NCBI GenBank assembly: GCA_907163375.1
Contig: CAJQUW010013681.1
Location: 1-64,000, forward strand
Direction of reading: 5' to 3'
Origin: Prostheceraeus crozeri
Lineage: Eukaryota > Platyhelminthes > Polycladida > Euryleptidae
DNA length: 64,000 bases
In this document: in pieces, positions 12,609 to 23,763 of the stretch
How the letters are laid out: each line of letters opens with the position of its first letter
Numbering within the stretch: position 1 is the stretch's first letter
Program-made: the position numbers and the translations under genes
The notes under the pieces: generated by a model
What the model was told of the DNA's origin: nothing
The model's input: the letters and a program-made list of their open reading frames with translations, nothing else
The model's database searches: none

Positions 12609-13700
12609 TGTCAAAGTTCCGTTTAATCAGACTACAATCGAGTTTCGGTCAACCGAACCATAATGTGATTAGCGACAGATGCCTGCTAACCACAGAAGGG
12701 TTGTTTCAATCAACCGCACTCTGATTAACCACGACGTATCATTATCGGAATCCGCTTCGTTATTGCATCGACGCTCTTCCCAGGTTTGCCACAATAGTAA
12801 GCGTCTCTAGCATGAGCTGGTCGTTGTATAGGAAGGATGAATCCATCCAACAAACCCACCACTTGTCGACCTTCAATCTCTCCAGTTTGCCAATTCGATA
12901 ATTGATCAGAGTTTGGTAAAGAAACATATCTTTATGCACTGATCAAGATATCAAGACATTTTGATCAGTGTTAACAACCGCCAGCAAACAGCGGACTGCA
13001 TCTACAGATCTTTGTGCGATTGATGCCATCCACTCGGATACCAAATGAGTATGCAAATGGGCAGTTGATGTCGCAATTCCAGCTGATCGCCGCAATTGAC
13101 GAAAGTATCCACCTCCAGACAAAAACTCCACAAAATTGTTAACCATCCTCTGACTTGTTGCCAGATGACAACCACGATGGCTGACAATTCTTTCGACATA
13201 GAGTTCGACAGGCGAAAAGTTAGTTTGTTATCATGTTCTGATTCACTTTGAGCTTGAGTGCGTTTATACGGTGCCGATCCAGTTCTCGAGGATTGGATTA
13301 CACCGGCTCCAGGAAGAAAAACGGCTGTCATCTCCTCAACTGATTTCAACCGAACCGAGACTTTGAAACCTGACACGGTTAATCGACTTTCCAACGACCT
13401 GCTCGTTGGACAATAATGCATTGTGAAGATACGAAAAACATGCGTTCATTCAACCCGATACGCTCGTTGAACCAACCGGATTCTTATTGTTTATTATCTT
13501 CCTACCGGACACCGGTTCTAACTACCGTAATATGGTTGAACGAGCCAAAAAACCGTGTTTCTAGGATAGATTTCAAAATTTCGGTTGAGTTAAGCAGAAA
13601 ATGTTAATTACGCCATTGCCCTTTTATTCAATCGGAATCAGGTTAGTTTCATCGCAATCCGGTTGATTCAATCCAATCTACCGAAACTTTGAAATTGCCT
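12609..13700 (-). pseudogene. decayed PIF/Harbinger element
   Basis: Minus strand. One frame gives GGGYFRQLRRSAGIATSTAH (around 13000-13100), the helix-turn-helix-like N-terminal motif of this superfamily. A later stretch (about 12750-12930, read directly) gives VVGLLDGFILPIQRPAHA followed by RDAYYCGKPGKS, which matches the region of the first catalytic Asp and the RKGYHS-like motif. The pieces sit in different frames with several breaks, and the second Asp and the Glu are missing. TCAAAGTTYCGG-like strings near both ends may be terminal repeats. Confidence 0.65.
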
Positions 13701-14444
13701 AATGTTTCGTTTTTAAATACATTAGGCCTATTGTTCATCAACATAACTCTATACCGCGTTGAGTAAAGAATGACATGCCATCGGAATTATACATTCTGAT
13801 TTGTATTTATTACTTTGAAAAGTAAATTTAAAATTCGATTAAGTTTCTGTTGCATCTGTTGGATAAGGCAACTTTCAAATTTTGGGAACTTTTGTGTGTT
13901 TAAGTTCTTACTTGCCTGCTAACTTTTACTGAACTTCATACTAATTGTTCAGACACAGGTTGCAGAATAGTAGAGTTTTGCTTTTAATTCAATTTAAATT
14001 TCATTTGCGAATGACTTCGACAACCTCTTGAATGTTACAATAAAGCACAGCTTTAATGTGATGAATTAATAAGCGAATTGAATTCTGAGAGATAGTGTTT
14101 GTGCCCATGGAACGATGATTTGGCGAAATGATGCGCCAAGCTGTGATCCACGGAAACCATTTATCATGAATAGTTGCAATCAATTATCTGCAATGAACTG
14201 CAGACGTTGTGATGTATTATTACTATACATACCGGTAGAAGCGCTATTCGTTGTGAAGGAATTTCGATACTACATTAAATACCGGTGTAGGATTTGATAT
14301 TTGTATTGACTGTGCAAGCGAAATGCATACAGGGATCTACAATCGCAGTCGCAGTGTCCTCAAATGCCCTTCACTTTCCTGCCTATTTGTAAATCAAAAT
14401 GTTTTGCAACTGAACTTGCATTTTGAAAAATGCAGTCTCACCGC
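13701..14444. other. no recognised gene
   Basis: AT-rich spacer with no recognisable frame or repeat. Confidence 0.4.
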
Positions 14445-15076
14445 GGTACTTGTGGGTTATCTCCTCCCCCCAGGTTTTTAAATTTATCTAAAATCTGCAA
14501 AAATGAATCAATCGTCACCAAACTTCGGGTACACGTACTTAGGCATATTTTCCACCTACATACAAAATTTTATGCAGATGAAACAAGTACTTATTGTATT
14601 AGAGACGATGACTAAAGTGTAGCGATGTCAGCAGCTTGATCTGATGACTTCGTCTGTTCGGCGCATCATTGCTACTCGTGTGGGCATTGTTCTCTCTCCC
14701 TCTTCGTCTCATCCACTGCCATTTGAAATCTTCCCACGACCAACTTTGTCACACCTCTTTAAGAAGCATATTAATGTGAGGGATGTGGCCCGGTCATCGT
14801 CTCTTCACGATTTGTCGAGAAATGACTTTGTTGACCTCAAATGCCCTCTGCTCAGACGATGAAGTCACTGACAAGTCAGATCAAGCTATCGGCATCGCTG
14901 CACTTTAAGTTATCGCTCCTAATTCAGAAAGCACTTCTCCGATTTGCCCAAAATTTAGTATGTGGCTAGAGAATATCCTCACTTACGTGTGTTCAAAGTT
15001 TTGTGACGATTGATTCATTTCTATGGCTTTTAGATGAATTTGAAGACGTGGGGAGGGGAGATAACCCTTAAGTACC
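14445..15076. mobile_element. foldback element, GGTACTT family
   Basis: The left arm (about 14445-14690) is read back, diverged but alignable throughout, in the right arm (about 14830-15076). The ends are GGTACTT with GGGTTATCTCC just inside, and the complement on the right. Internal landmarks ATGAATCAATCGTCAC and AGCTTGATCTGA occur in both arms. The arms differ at perhaps a fifth to a quarter of positions, so it is older than the 5-kb foldback. TCACC occurs just outside both ends but is not a clean target duplication. No transposase frame is seen. Confidence 0.7.
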
Positions 15077-16596
15077 TTCACCACTTCACTTTTCTAGATT
15101 TTTGGCATTTCAAAGATGTTACACAAAAACAATTTGACGCATGTAACTGACTGTGTTCCTGTCCTTACTGTGCATGATTTGTAATCCTTTGCTTTAAGCT
15201 ATTTTTTCAGACTTTTCTCTCTTAATTTTCGTCATTATACTTTTAAATTGCGTTTTAATTAATTATCCAATAATTATTGTATTAAGAAAAGATTCATCAT
15301 TTAAAATTCAATGTTCATGTATTGAACATGTCTATCTTTATTTATTTTCTTTATTATGTTCTATGCCCAGTCGAACTGGCACTATGCAATCTTTTCATCA
15401 GTCTCGTGACAAAATAAGGATAAATAAACGCAAAGGGGCCTGTTGTGCGGTCAGCGTGCCAGTCATTCTGGATGTTTTAAGCTAGTTTGGGCCATTACCA
15501 GAGGTGCTGTCGCAACGTCTACTGCTGTGAAGGAATTGTGGCCTTAAATTGTCCAAGTCTGAGGAGGACATGTTTCTATTCTGTGCCCAGGCGAACTGAC
15601 ACTCGACGATGTTGATGATTTTTATGGTGCATTAAACCGATATGGGTCGCAAATGATGTCAATGTTGTCAAATGTAATCAGGTCTCCAGCTAGAATCGTC
15701 CATCGTAACCGATTTGTATTGTTCATTATCAGAATTGTATGTGACCAACTACAAGATTGCTTGAAAACTCAACCTTTTTTCCAGCACGAGAATACTTTTA
15801 CTGTCACAGCATGCTATGACAGTCAACACAGACTGTCGTTGAAACTACCGATAATTCCACTAATTGGAAATGTATGAGCTTCAATCTCTTCATTTGCGGC
15901 CGTTTTGATACACATACCGCAAGACGCTACATTTTCTTTACTTAACTGAAATGTTCCATGGCACCCAAATGAGAAGGGATTGATGGCTCGAGGGCATACG
16001 AGTCAAATTTACAGAACTGATGCCAGTTTCGGCTATGCCATCGACGCTGTTGGATGTATCGCAGCATTGATGACTGCCTAGAAATATTGAACTAAAATTG
16101 TTGAAGCTAATGACAAAAAAATAGCTGTTATTCAAGATAGATAAAAGTTGTTGTTTAGTTATTGTTGAAGATTGTTAAAATAAACTAAATTGTTAGTGAT
16201 CGTAAAAAGTTAGTGAACGTTCTTCTGATCCAAATTTTTATTTTTCATTATAGGTATATTTATGTCTCCAATTTCAAAGAAAATAATTTTGAGAATTGCT
16301 CATGAAGAGAAGTGGTGGCTTAAATTATTGAAAGCAATTGCGCACAACATGAAGCTATGCTACTTCAGAGTGTTGTGAAAGGTCCTGGCCCATTAAGTTT
16401 CAAAATTTGTTTGTAAAGAGCTTGCATGCTTACACTGAAGTGCAATTCACCAATTGAGATTTACACAATTTTTTCCGTTCAATTGCGTTTTTCCAAGCTA
16501 TTAACGCATCTGACGACAGGTTGTAATAAAATGAATGAAGTTAATTGCTGTGAATGTCAATAAATTAATTATATTTTAATAGACACATTTTGCCAC
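15077..16596. other. no gene; short direct repeat
   Basis: Non-coding. A ~24-bp string (TCTATGCCCAGTCGAACTGG and a variant TCTGTGCCCAGGCGAACTGA) occurs at about 15359 and 15580 in the same orientation. Nothing else recognised. Confidence 0.4.
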
Positions 16597-16602
16597 TTTA
16601 TT
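16597..16602 (-). terminator. candidate polyadenylation signal
   Basis: AATAAA on the minus strand, about 340 bp past the stop codon of the 1418-codon gene. It is the nearest exact hexamer I found downstream. AT-rich sequence makes chance occurrences likely. Confidence 0.35.
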
Positions 16603-16939
16603 TTGCAAATCTTCGTATGAATGTGAAAATTCTTGATAAAATGACGTCAAACGTATATTTGCTATACAATTCTTGCATAAGACTTCGTACTTAAGCTATA
16701 AATGAGATTATTACTAGCAGAAATAATATCAACACCCAGAACTCAATCCTAGGCTGAATATAATCTTTTAAGTCATTTCTTCACCGTCTATTGTCAGAAA
16801 AGACATCTACGGTCGTTCGCCCCACATAGATCCCATCAAGTCCCAACACTTGTCTTCACCTTTCAAGCATCGATGTTTCAATCTAGAAACACAAGCTATT
16901 TAGAAACAAAGTTTCCCATGAAAATGTTCTCTGTGGAAT

Positions 16940-19900
16940 TCATCTGTGTATTTCTTGATTTAATTGCTGCTTCGTTAGTGGGGTGAGATGAGTTGAACAC
17001 TTGATCGTTTGAGTATTATCATGCAGCATTTGAATATCCTCAATCGATAGTATATTTGATGGATTGCTGTAAAATCCAGGTGCACCAGTATCACAGACAT
17101 CGTTGAAAAATTTCGATTCTAAGCTATGAGTCAAACCACTGAATTCACTATCAAGATGATCACTAACCAAGTCAAGATCTGGATTATCGTTGATTTGCAA
17201 TACAGACTTCCCGTCATTACCTCCTGTGGATACACAAGTTGCCATCCAATCAGCTATGGATGGCTCTTGCTCTGAAACATCACCTGGGTAACATGTTTCA
17301 TCCGACGGCTCACAGATCGATTCTGTGTCATTATAGTTATTCCACGAATTGGGCTTCAATTTCTTCTTCCTTAACATATCACCAACTTTTGAAACATATA
17401 AGTTCTTTCTCCCTAATCGACAAAATTCTTTCAACTGTTTCGGCATCCATGAAAATCCACTTTTATGGCGAGCATTTGGCACCACATACTCAGATGAATA
17501 TGAAACGTCGTCAGAGGTTGTACCAAAAAAGTCTTCAGTCTCAGCAATGCCTATCTGATTGATTGCATCAGATTGATTGACATTTTGCTTGTGGAAGCCT
17601 TTTCCATTTTCTTTGATTTTGTTGTTTCTCGACTTTGGAGAGTTATTATACTGGGAATCGTTACTATTTCTGAGATTTTCACAGCAGTTATGAAATGAAG
17701 AGGTGGAGAATGAACAATCATCAAGCTTTGCATTGCTGTAGTCAATCACGTCAGATGCATGTTTTAGGTGTGACGACTCTGTGCCTCTTTGGGAGCTTAA
17801 TTCAGCGCTCGTTCGCGGTATACTTTTAGACATGTATGAAGACGGGAATAGGTCATCGTTTATCAAATGTCTCAGATCAGATGTATCCATCAGCTCACCC
17901 ATATTGCTGTTGTTCTGAAAAATATTGCTTGTTTTCATGTCAGGATTATCAAATTGCTCATTATCATGGAAATTGGTCACTGCTCCTAATCTAGTTCTAT
18001 TGACAGATTGAACATTGCTGCAGTTCTGAAATTTGTATTGCTGACTACCATTTTCAATGTTGCAACAATTCATTGTTCTCCCACTTCTGGAGCCATCCTC
18101 AAAATACGGTTGAGGAAAAGCCATTGATTCATCAGCGGCATGATGTTCATGCATTTGCTCATTATTTCGGGTTTGATAGTAGAATCCGTTTGGAATTTTG
18201 ACCATCAATGGCTGCCTTGAGTTTGACGGCACCCGAAATTTTGTTGTTTGATTTTGGTTTGAGCGGGGATCTATATCTTGATCAGGAAATTCATACCTTT
18301 CAGATGATGCAGATCTGCCATGAAAGCTAAGTTGGGGCGTGTTTTGAATGCGAGTCTTGTCTTTCTGCACTTCGATCTTTGCAGGTTGAGCAAATGATGG
18401 TGGGTTACAATTAAAAGAAGTAGGACAACGTGCAATATCAGAGTTCATCTCTTGTTGCAACGTCTGTGTCTGAATGCATGGCCTCGAAGTTGCATTTGAC
18501 TTAGCAGTCTGATGAAAAGTAGTTTGACGAATTTGTTCTGCGGCATTTTGAGCATACTTGCGCGGCATACTTTTGCAATCATTATTATTGCAAGATGCAG
18601 TTCTTTGTGGACGTTTCAGTGCCATTTGTTCCCTTGGCTCTGAATAGCCATGAGGATGAAGTCGACGTCGTGGAGTGACTTGGTTCTGGATTTTTTCGGA
18701 CGTACCATGCTTTGATGATCCTGAATATATTTTCTCTCCATCAGAATGGACATGTCGTTGTAAAACGCGCTTTTCATAAACTTGTTTGACAGGCATATCT
18801 TGCTGAGAAAAATTGCGCCTAAATTGGTCCAAGATACTTTCAGAACGTATATACTGTTGCTGTTGGTCAGGAAATGGCGTAGTTGGATGTGCCGATTTAT
18901 GATTGATTCTTTCTTTAGCGAATCTTGAGTCGCCTTGTTGTTGATGTCTACTTTTATTAGATGTAGCGGGGTCTTGGTGCGAAAATCTCTGATTTATTTG
19001 CTCGCCAAAAGGCTCAGATCGGGCGAATGAAATTGGCCCACTTCTGTTTAAATTACTCAAGCCATTGAAAGATCTGGAGGTTTGGGAGTCAGAGTGGCTT
19101 TGTTTTCCTGACGTACCACTAACTGCTACATTTGCGGGCTGCTGAATATTTCTATTCGTCGGCATTCTTTTATTGGATAGCGGACGAGGAGGCTGAGGAG
19201 GTAAATAGTTAAGATTGTGTCGTCGTGGTTCTTGTGCTTCTCGACCAGAAGGGAAATTAGTCACTCTTCGACCTGATTCTTGTTGCTCTCGAGCAGAAGT
19301 AGAATTAGCGATTCCTCGTCCAGCTTCTTGTGTTTCTCGAGCAGACGCAAGGTTCGGAATTCCTCGTCCTGATTCTTGTTGCTCTCGAGCAGTCAAATAA
19401 TTAGCAATTACTTGTCGATCTTGCTGCTGGGTTTCCTTTGGTAAATGCATTTGTCTTTGCATGCGCTGCCTTAAGTATTGCTGAATGTGTTGCCGTTTCA
19501 GTTGCTCTTGTAACTGTTGTTGATGCTGGAATTGCTTATTTTTTTTAATGTTTTGCTGTATCTGTTGTTCTTTTATTTGCTCCAAAAGTTGCCGTTGATA
19601 TATCAAATTTTGATTAAGGTTTAACTGTTGCAGCCGTTGCTGTTGTTCATCCTGCTGGCGTTGCAATGATAATTTGTTTTGACTTCCTGGATTGTTCATA
19701 TTTAGTGCATCTTTCATTGGGGTAAAATTTTGCTGAAACTGCCTTTGTTGATTAACATTGACATCATTTACAACAGGAGTCGATACAAAATGTTGTGAAT
19801 TTTCGTTTGATAAAGCATAGGGTGATGCATTCATTTTTTGCCATTGTGGGTGACTAACATAGTTTTGACTTGCATTGATGTTTGCGCAGTCATTCACTGA

Positions 19901-21196
19901 GTGATCTGGCATGCTTAGACGAAGGTGGGCTGCTGATATATTGTTTAGCAAATCTTCTGGAATTCCTCTTGAAGTATTGTTTAAATTTGAATCTTTTGAT
20001 TGCTCTTGACAGAATTCCTTTTGGTTAGAGACTTCAGTGTTATTGTTCATTACAATCAATTTATTTTCCAAAGTATCATTTTTCGTGCATTGACTTGATC
20101 GGTCTGTATCTAAAATATCAACCACTACTTCGGCTTTATTGATACCTTCTTTGCAGTCATTAAGTGGCTTTATAGGAGTCATTTGTCTTATTGATTTTTG
20201 ATGACTTATCGATTGAATATCAGTTATTGGACTCATTTCTACGATGTGTTGATTAGATAGTTTCAAAGGAGTCATATATTCGGTTGATTTTTGATTATTC
20301 ATATTATGAATATCTGTTGGACTCAATTCTGTGATTCCCTGATTTGACTGCTTTGAAGGAGTCATGTGATGTATTGTCTTCTGATGCCTAATCGCTTGAA
20401 TATCAATTACTGGACTAATTTCCATGATTTGTTGATCATTTATATCATTACCAGGATTGAATTTGTCGCTGTCATTTATGTATAGACTTTGTTGGGAATC
20501 ATTTTCAAATTCTGTTTCACTTAGATTACATTGAATTCCGGTCTCATCCCCAAGTATAATGTTATTCGTCGGTTGAAATTTAGGATTCAGTTGATTCTTA
20601 ACTTGATGAACAATGTCCTTGATTATAGTGTCCAAAAGAGGAGTCAACCGAACCACTTCTTCTTCTTGTAGAAGGCCGCTTCCGTCATTATCTGTTATCA
20701 TTTCAACGTTGTGCAATTTTACTCGACATTTCTTAGAATTTTGATCTCCTTTTGAATCATATAGGATCATTTGAAATCGAAATTTTCGTCGTTGCAACGT
20801 AGAATTTGCTTCATTGTCGGTCATTATCATATTTTCAAAGTGCTGAATATCAATGCATTCTTTCATCCCATTTGACACACGCTTTCTCTTTATCACGGGC
20901 TGATTATCCGATTTTTTATGACTATCCAGATTGAATGATCCTGTATATCGAATGTGTAATGGTTCTACTCCGTTTGTACGTGGACTCACTTCAATCTTGG
21001 CATCCTTATGGTGCTCAACATCAATTTTAGTTTGTTTTGGAGGACATTGTTCCACTTCATTAGTCCGATTATTCGGCTCACTGACTTTGCTCATTTTGTC
21101 CGGCAATTTTGTCGACTGCCGCGCAGTTTTGTGATGTTTGACGTAAGAAAACCTTTTTTTAAAACGATTGGTGGTAGCTGGGCTAAAAACTTGCAT
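16940..21196 (-). CDS. unidentified 1418-residue Gln/Asn-rich repeat protein
   Basis: A single uninterrupted minus-strand frame, by far the longest in the window and not transposon-like. I do not recognise the family. Visible parts: a basic N-terminus; a KRKR cluster (residues 103-106) that could be a nuclear signal; a more ordered stretch (about 112-205) with alternating charged and hydrophobic residues; three ~29-residue repeats with a core like MSPxxDIQxI and MTPxK (about 258-343); a Gln-rich, probably coiled-coil segment (about 503-592); four 16-residue repeats of the AREQQESGRG type (602-666); then a long polar, low-complexity C-terminal half. There is no signal peptide or membrane segment. 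The start is supported by an in-frame TGA 30 nt upstream (21224-21226). That TGA directly follows a TTTTCAG acceptor-like string, so a spliced 5' UTR exon is possible. The SP/TP-rich repeats could be phosphorylation sites, which is inference only. It may be one large exon of a longer gene. Confidence 0.75.
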   Translation of the reverse strand: MQVFSPATTNRFKKRFSYVKHHKTARQSTKLPDKMSKVSEPNNRTNEVEQCPPKQTKIDVEHHKDAKIEVSPRTNGVEPLHIRYTGSFNLDSHKKSDNQPVIKRKRVSNGMKECIDIQHFENMIMTDNEANSTLQRRKFRFQMILYDSKGDQNSKKCRVKLHNVEMITDNDGSGLLQEEEVVRLTPLLDTIIKDIVHQVKNQLNPKFQPTNNIILGDETGIQCNLSETEFENDSQQSLYINDSDKFNPGNDINDQQIMEISPVIDIQAIRHQKTIHHMTPSKQSNQGITELSPTDIHNMNNQKSTEYMTPLKLSNQHIVEMSPITDIQSISHQKSIRQMTPIKPLNDCKEGINKAEVVVDILDTDRSSQCTKNDTLENKLIVMNNNTEVSNQKEFCQEQSKDSNLNNTSRGIPEDLLNNISAAHLRLSMPDHSVNDCANINASQNYVSHPQWQKMNASPYALSNENSQHFVSTPVVNDVNVNQQRQFQQNFTPMKDALNMNNPGSQNKLSLQRQQDEQQQRLQQLNLNQNLIYQRQLLEQIKEQQIQQNIKKNKQFQHQQQLQEQLKRQHIQQYLRQRMQRQMHLPKETQQQDRQVIANYLTAREQQESGRGIPNLASARETQEAGRGIANSTSAREQQESGRRVTNFPSGREAQEPRRHNLNYLPPQPPRPLSNKRMPTNRNIQQPANVAVSGTSGKQSHSDSQTSRSFNGLSNLNRSGPISFARSEPFGEQINQRFSHQDPATSNKSRHQQQGDSRFAKERINHKSAHPTTPFPDQQQQYIRSESILDQFRRNFSQQDMPVKQVYEKRVLQRHVHSDGEKIYSGSSKHGTSEKIQNQVTPRRRLHPHGYSEPREQMALKRPQRTASCNNNDCKSMPRKYAQNAAEQIRQTTFHQTAKSNATSRPCIQTQTLQQEMNSDIARCPTSFNCNPPSFAQPAKIEVQKDKTRIQNTPQLSFHGRSASSERYEFPDQDIDPRSNQNQTTKFRVPSNSRQPLMVKIPNGFYYQTRNNEQMHEHHAADESMAFPQPYFEDGSRSGRTMNCCNIENGSQQYKFQNCSNVQSVNRTRLGAVTNFHDNEQFDNPDMKTSNIFQNNSNMGELMDTSDLRHLINDDLFPSSYMSKSIPRTSAELSSQRGTESSHLKHASDVIDYSNAKLDDCSFSTSSFHNCCENLRNSNDSQYNNSPKSRNNKIKENGKGFHKQNVNQSDAINQIGIAETEDFFGTTSDDVSYSSEYVVPNARHKSGFSWMPKQLKEFCRLGRKNLYVSKVGDMLRKKKLKPNSWNNYNDTESICEPSDETCYPGDVSEQEPSIADWMATCVSTGGNDGKSVLQINDNPDLDLVSDHLDSEFSGLTHSLESKFFNDVCDTGAPGFYSNPSNILSIEDIQMLHDNTQTIKCSTHLTPLTKQQLNQEIHR
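19199..19393 (-). repeat. 48-bp coding tandem repeat, four units
   Basis: Encodes residues 602-666 of the large protein. Each unit gives a variant of AREQQESGRGIPN plus three residues. The units keep frame and diverge mainly in the last third, consistent with unit expansion under coding constraint. Confidence 0.8.
20168..20425 (-). repeat. ~87-bp coding repeat, three units
   Basis: Encodes residues 258-343. Each unit contains an S-P dipeptide near DIQ or DIH, then HQK or NQK, then MTPxK. The units are diverged at DNA level but regular in spacing. Confidence 0.75.
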
Positions 21197-21223
21197 TGCG
21201 AAAATTATGCAAATTGAGGATGG

Positions 21224-21232
21224 TCACTGAAA
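21224..21232 (-). promoter_or_regulatory. possible 3' splice site upstream of the large gene
   Basis: The minus strand reads TTTTCAG immediately before an in-frame TGA, 30 nt ahead of the start codon. It would place the ATG in a second exon after a non-coding first exon. No donor was identified. Confidence 0.3.
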
Positions 21233-22577
21233 ATATTTACTTCTGATCGTTAATTGAATGACCTTTCCACGCATGTGTGTACCAAACGTTAAACTTTCAA
21301 ACGTCATCAACATTTTCTTACTTAAAAATATTCATAGAAGTTATTCGCAAGCTCAAATCATTGACATCTAAGTTTTCCCATTATGCATATTTGTGTAGCC
21401 ATAGACATCTAGAGCACAATAATATCTAGGAGTCCACGGTCTAGCTATCGATGGTTATTTTCTATATAAAGGCGGGAACATAGATATTCAATATCTGATA
21501 GCCATAGACCATGCATAGAGTGTGTATGACGACTCATGACTGAATCATGGATTGAAGTATTGCAAAAATGCTGTCATTTGATATTTCGTGCAACCATTCA
21601 ATGATGGGACATCATAGGGGGGATGGCATTCTTCATAGTTTCACTAGAGCGGTTAGTCAGCATGAATCAAAGCAATTAGTACCGTTCCGGTCTTAAATCA
21701 TTTAGTCAGCGTAACTGTATTATGATTCACTCTAAATGGTCAACTACAGCATCGCTAGTAATCATGTCATTAGTCAAATGCCTCTACTGATGTAATTATC
21801 GCAATCGAATGCTTGACGAGAGTTGTTTTCATGCCATAAATTCAGACCAACACATATTGCACTAACATTTCTTACAGACTTTCTATTTTTCCTACTATTT
21901 CATTTTTTCAGGATTTCTCCTGTTTATCCTATTTTCAAATCTATCGAATTTCCCGTACTTCATCGGTGCCCACTGAGAGATAGATATGAGTTATACAGCG
22001 GCAATTTCTTTTTCCTCATTCCAATTCTTTTAAGGAGTAAATTTCACAAGTATATTTTTTCTGAGCGGAGTAAGAGACTAATTGCTTTGATATAGCAGTA
22101 AAAGCTTGCGTTTTATTTCACTCACATATAATATCCACTCCAATATATTATACTGTGCAGACTTATCACGATCGTTAAAAGCTCGACATTGTCTTCTCTC
22201 CTCTCCTACTTTTTTAGAAACTTCTTCTATTCATTCTATCTGGATTGTGGGTAGTATGGAAGACTTCTCTCTATCCTCGACATTTTTACCGCTCCTACTT
22301 TGAGGAATAGTTCTATTTTTCTGCTCTAACGTAAGCAGGAGGATTGAGTTCCTCCTTAGTATTCTCGCTTTCAATGCTTCCCTGATTCTACACCTTCGTA
22401 TCTGTCAGTAGAGCTCCATCTTGAATGACGAAATGCCAGTTAGCTTAGTTTCATGAAAAAACACAAGTGGGCCTATGGTTCACCGAGTCTCCTCTGCATA
22501 TCACTTCCGAGCATATGCTTTCCTCAATGTCCTTTATGAGAATGTATTGCACTCTCTTCAACTGCAGTGACACTTGT
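21233..22577. other. no recognised gene
   Basis: Upstream flank of the large gene. It contains a TATA-like CTATATAAAGGCGGG on the plus strand near 21462 with no gene behind it. The 90-codon frame at 21823-22095 is not recognised. Confidence 0.4.
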
Positions 22578-22741
22578 AGGAGCCGTTTACACGTGCAATA
22601 TTTTCACTGACACTCGGTTGCAGCAACTTTTAAAAACGTCAGCAATCTAGTGTCAGACGAGAGTGTCAGAAGCGTTTACACGTGCAATTTATGTGGCAGC
22701 AATAAAGTGTCAGCAATAAAGTTTCATGTGTAAACGCACCT
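22578..22741. mobile_element. small MITE with TTTACAC ends
   Basis: The left end AGGAGCCGTTTACACGTG pairs with the right end, which on the minus strand reads AGGTGCGTTTACACATG. Both continue into a string ending GACACT. At 164 bp with terminal inverted repeats and no coding capacity this is a MITE. The outermost bases resemble those of the Harbinger at 47645-51121 (AGGTGCG). The flanks do not give a clean target duplication. Confidence 0.6.
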
Positions 22742-22910
22742 TTACACAGCTAAGATATACCAGTATGTATATACATAATATTCACATTCCCTCAAATTCG
22801 GGTTGGAATCTCTACCCGCCACTTTCCACTGTGCTGCCTGTGGCATGAATGTGTAAGGAGCAATTTTCATTTTAAAAATTTGCAAAACGTCCGGAAATCT
22901 TTAAGGCGCA

Positions 22911-23045
22911 TTTACACGGGTTCAATTAGTGAACTTCCATTAAATCTCACACGCCTTACTACACCACACACACCCTCTTATTTGTCGGTCAAGTAAGTTA
23001 CCACTTCGTTTACACGGCAAGCTGCGTGTGACGGTTCACTAGCAG
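22911..23045. mobile_element. MITE fragment, TTTACAC type
   Basis: Starts with TTAAGGCGCATTTACACGG, like the ends of the preceding element, and contains a second TTTACACGGC near 23011, but the right terminus cannot be placed. Probably truncated. Confidence 0.35.
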
Positions 23046-23094
23046 ACTGCAAAAGCACAATTCATTTATTTCTGTTCTCTTACGACGTGTTTAA

Positions 23095-23293
23095 GGCCGC
23101 AGCTACACTGCGCGCTTTTCCAAGCGCTTCCGAGCAAAGCGTTTTACAGCAAATATAAAATCATCATTACAGCAGTTGTTGACTGCCACACTGCGAGCAA
23201 AGCAAACGTGAGCGATTAATAGCTTGCGGACATACGTTTGCTCGAGACGCTCGGGACGCTCGTGTTTGCTTTGCTTTCAGTGTGGCTGAGGCC
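23095..23293. mobile_element. Harbinger-type MITE flanked by TAA
   Basis: The left end GGCCGCAGCTACACTG and the right end (minus strand GGCCTCAGCCACACTG) are inverted repeats. TAA stands directly outside both ends, the target duplication expected of PIF/Harbinger. The 199-bp interior is rich in AGCAAAGCAAACG and GCGAGCAAAGC repeats in both orientations. No coding capacity. Confidence 0.75.
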
Positions 23294-23432
23294 TAACGCA
23301 TGCACATGATAGCAATATTTCTGAACCAGACCTTTATCTCCAGACCTTCAATCTTATGCAGCGAAGGTGCACTTTCAGATATTTATGATCTTCAGGAATG
23401 CAGAGGCACTGGTAGCAGACATTGCAAGATTT

Positions 23433-23763
23433 CAAAAGAACAGGGGTGTCTTCTTAGGTTTATTGGCTAAAAGAATTACGGTACTAAAAACAATATGTAC
23501 AGGCCCAACGTTTCGCGTGTTCACGCTTCCTCAGGGGCAAAACAGATAAGACCTACGGCCAAAATCGTCAGTACAGCACAGGAGAGCGCTCTATCTTAGA
23601 GCGTTGTCCTTTTATACGTTCTGGTGCGGGGTGTGAGAATCAGACATCAGAAATCGATCAATTCGTGTTTACGGTTTATCGTAGGCTTCAGGCATTTAAT
23701 AAAACGAGCTTCACTCAACCGAGTGTCCACCGGACTCTTGCATTTTTCCAAGATATCTATAAT
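23433..23763 (-). repeat. inverted terminal unit of Penelope-like element 1
   Basis: Reverse complement of the direct unit that follows, joined tail to tail at about 23763-23778 where AGATATCTTGGAAAAA meets its complement. It includes the coding end of the endonuclease, showing that the partial copy came from the 3' end of the element, as is known for Penelope-like tandem and inverted arrangements. Confidence 0.85.
23503..23538 (-). ncRNA. hammerhead-like motif in inverted unit
   Basis: Minus-strand copy of the motif described at 23995-24030, with the same GCCC/GGGC, CTGAGGA and GAAACGTT elements. Confidence 0.55.

Noticed and set aside
17239-17562. 107-codon plus-strand frame
   Set aside because: Antisense to the C-terminal part of the 1418-codon gene, with no independent support.
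19215-19400. Plus-strand 61-codon Cys-rich repeat frame
   Set aside because: It lies exactly antisense to the 48-bp coding repeat of the large gene; its repeats are a shadow of that array.
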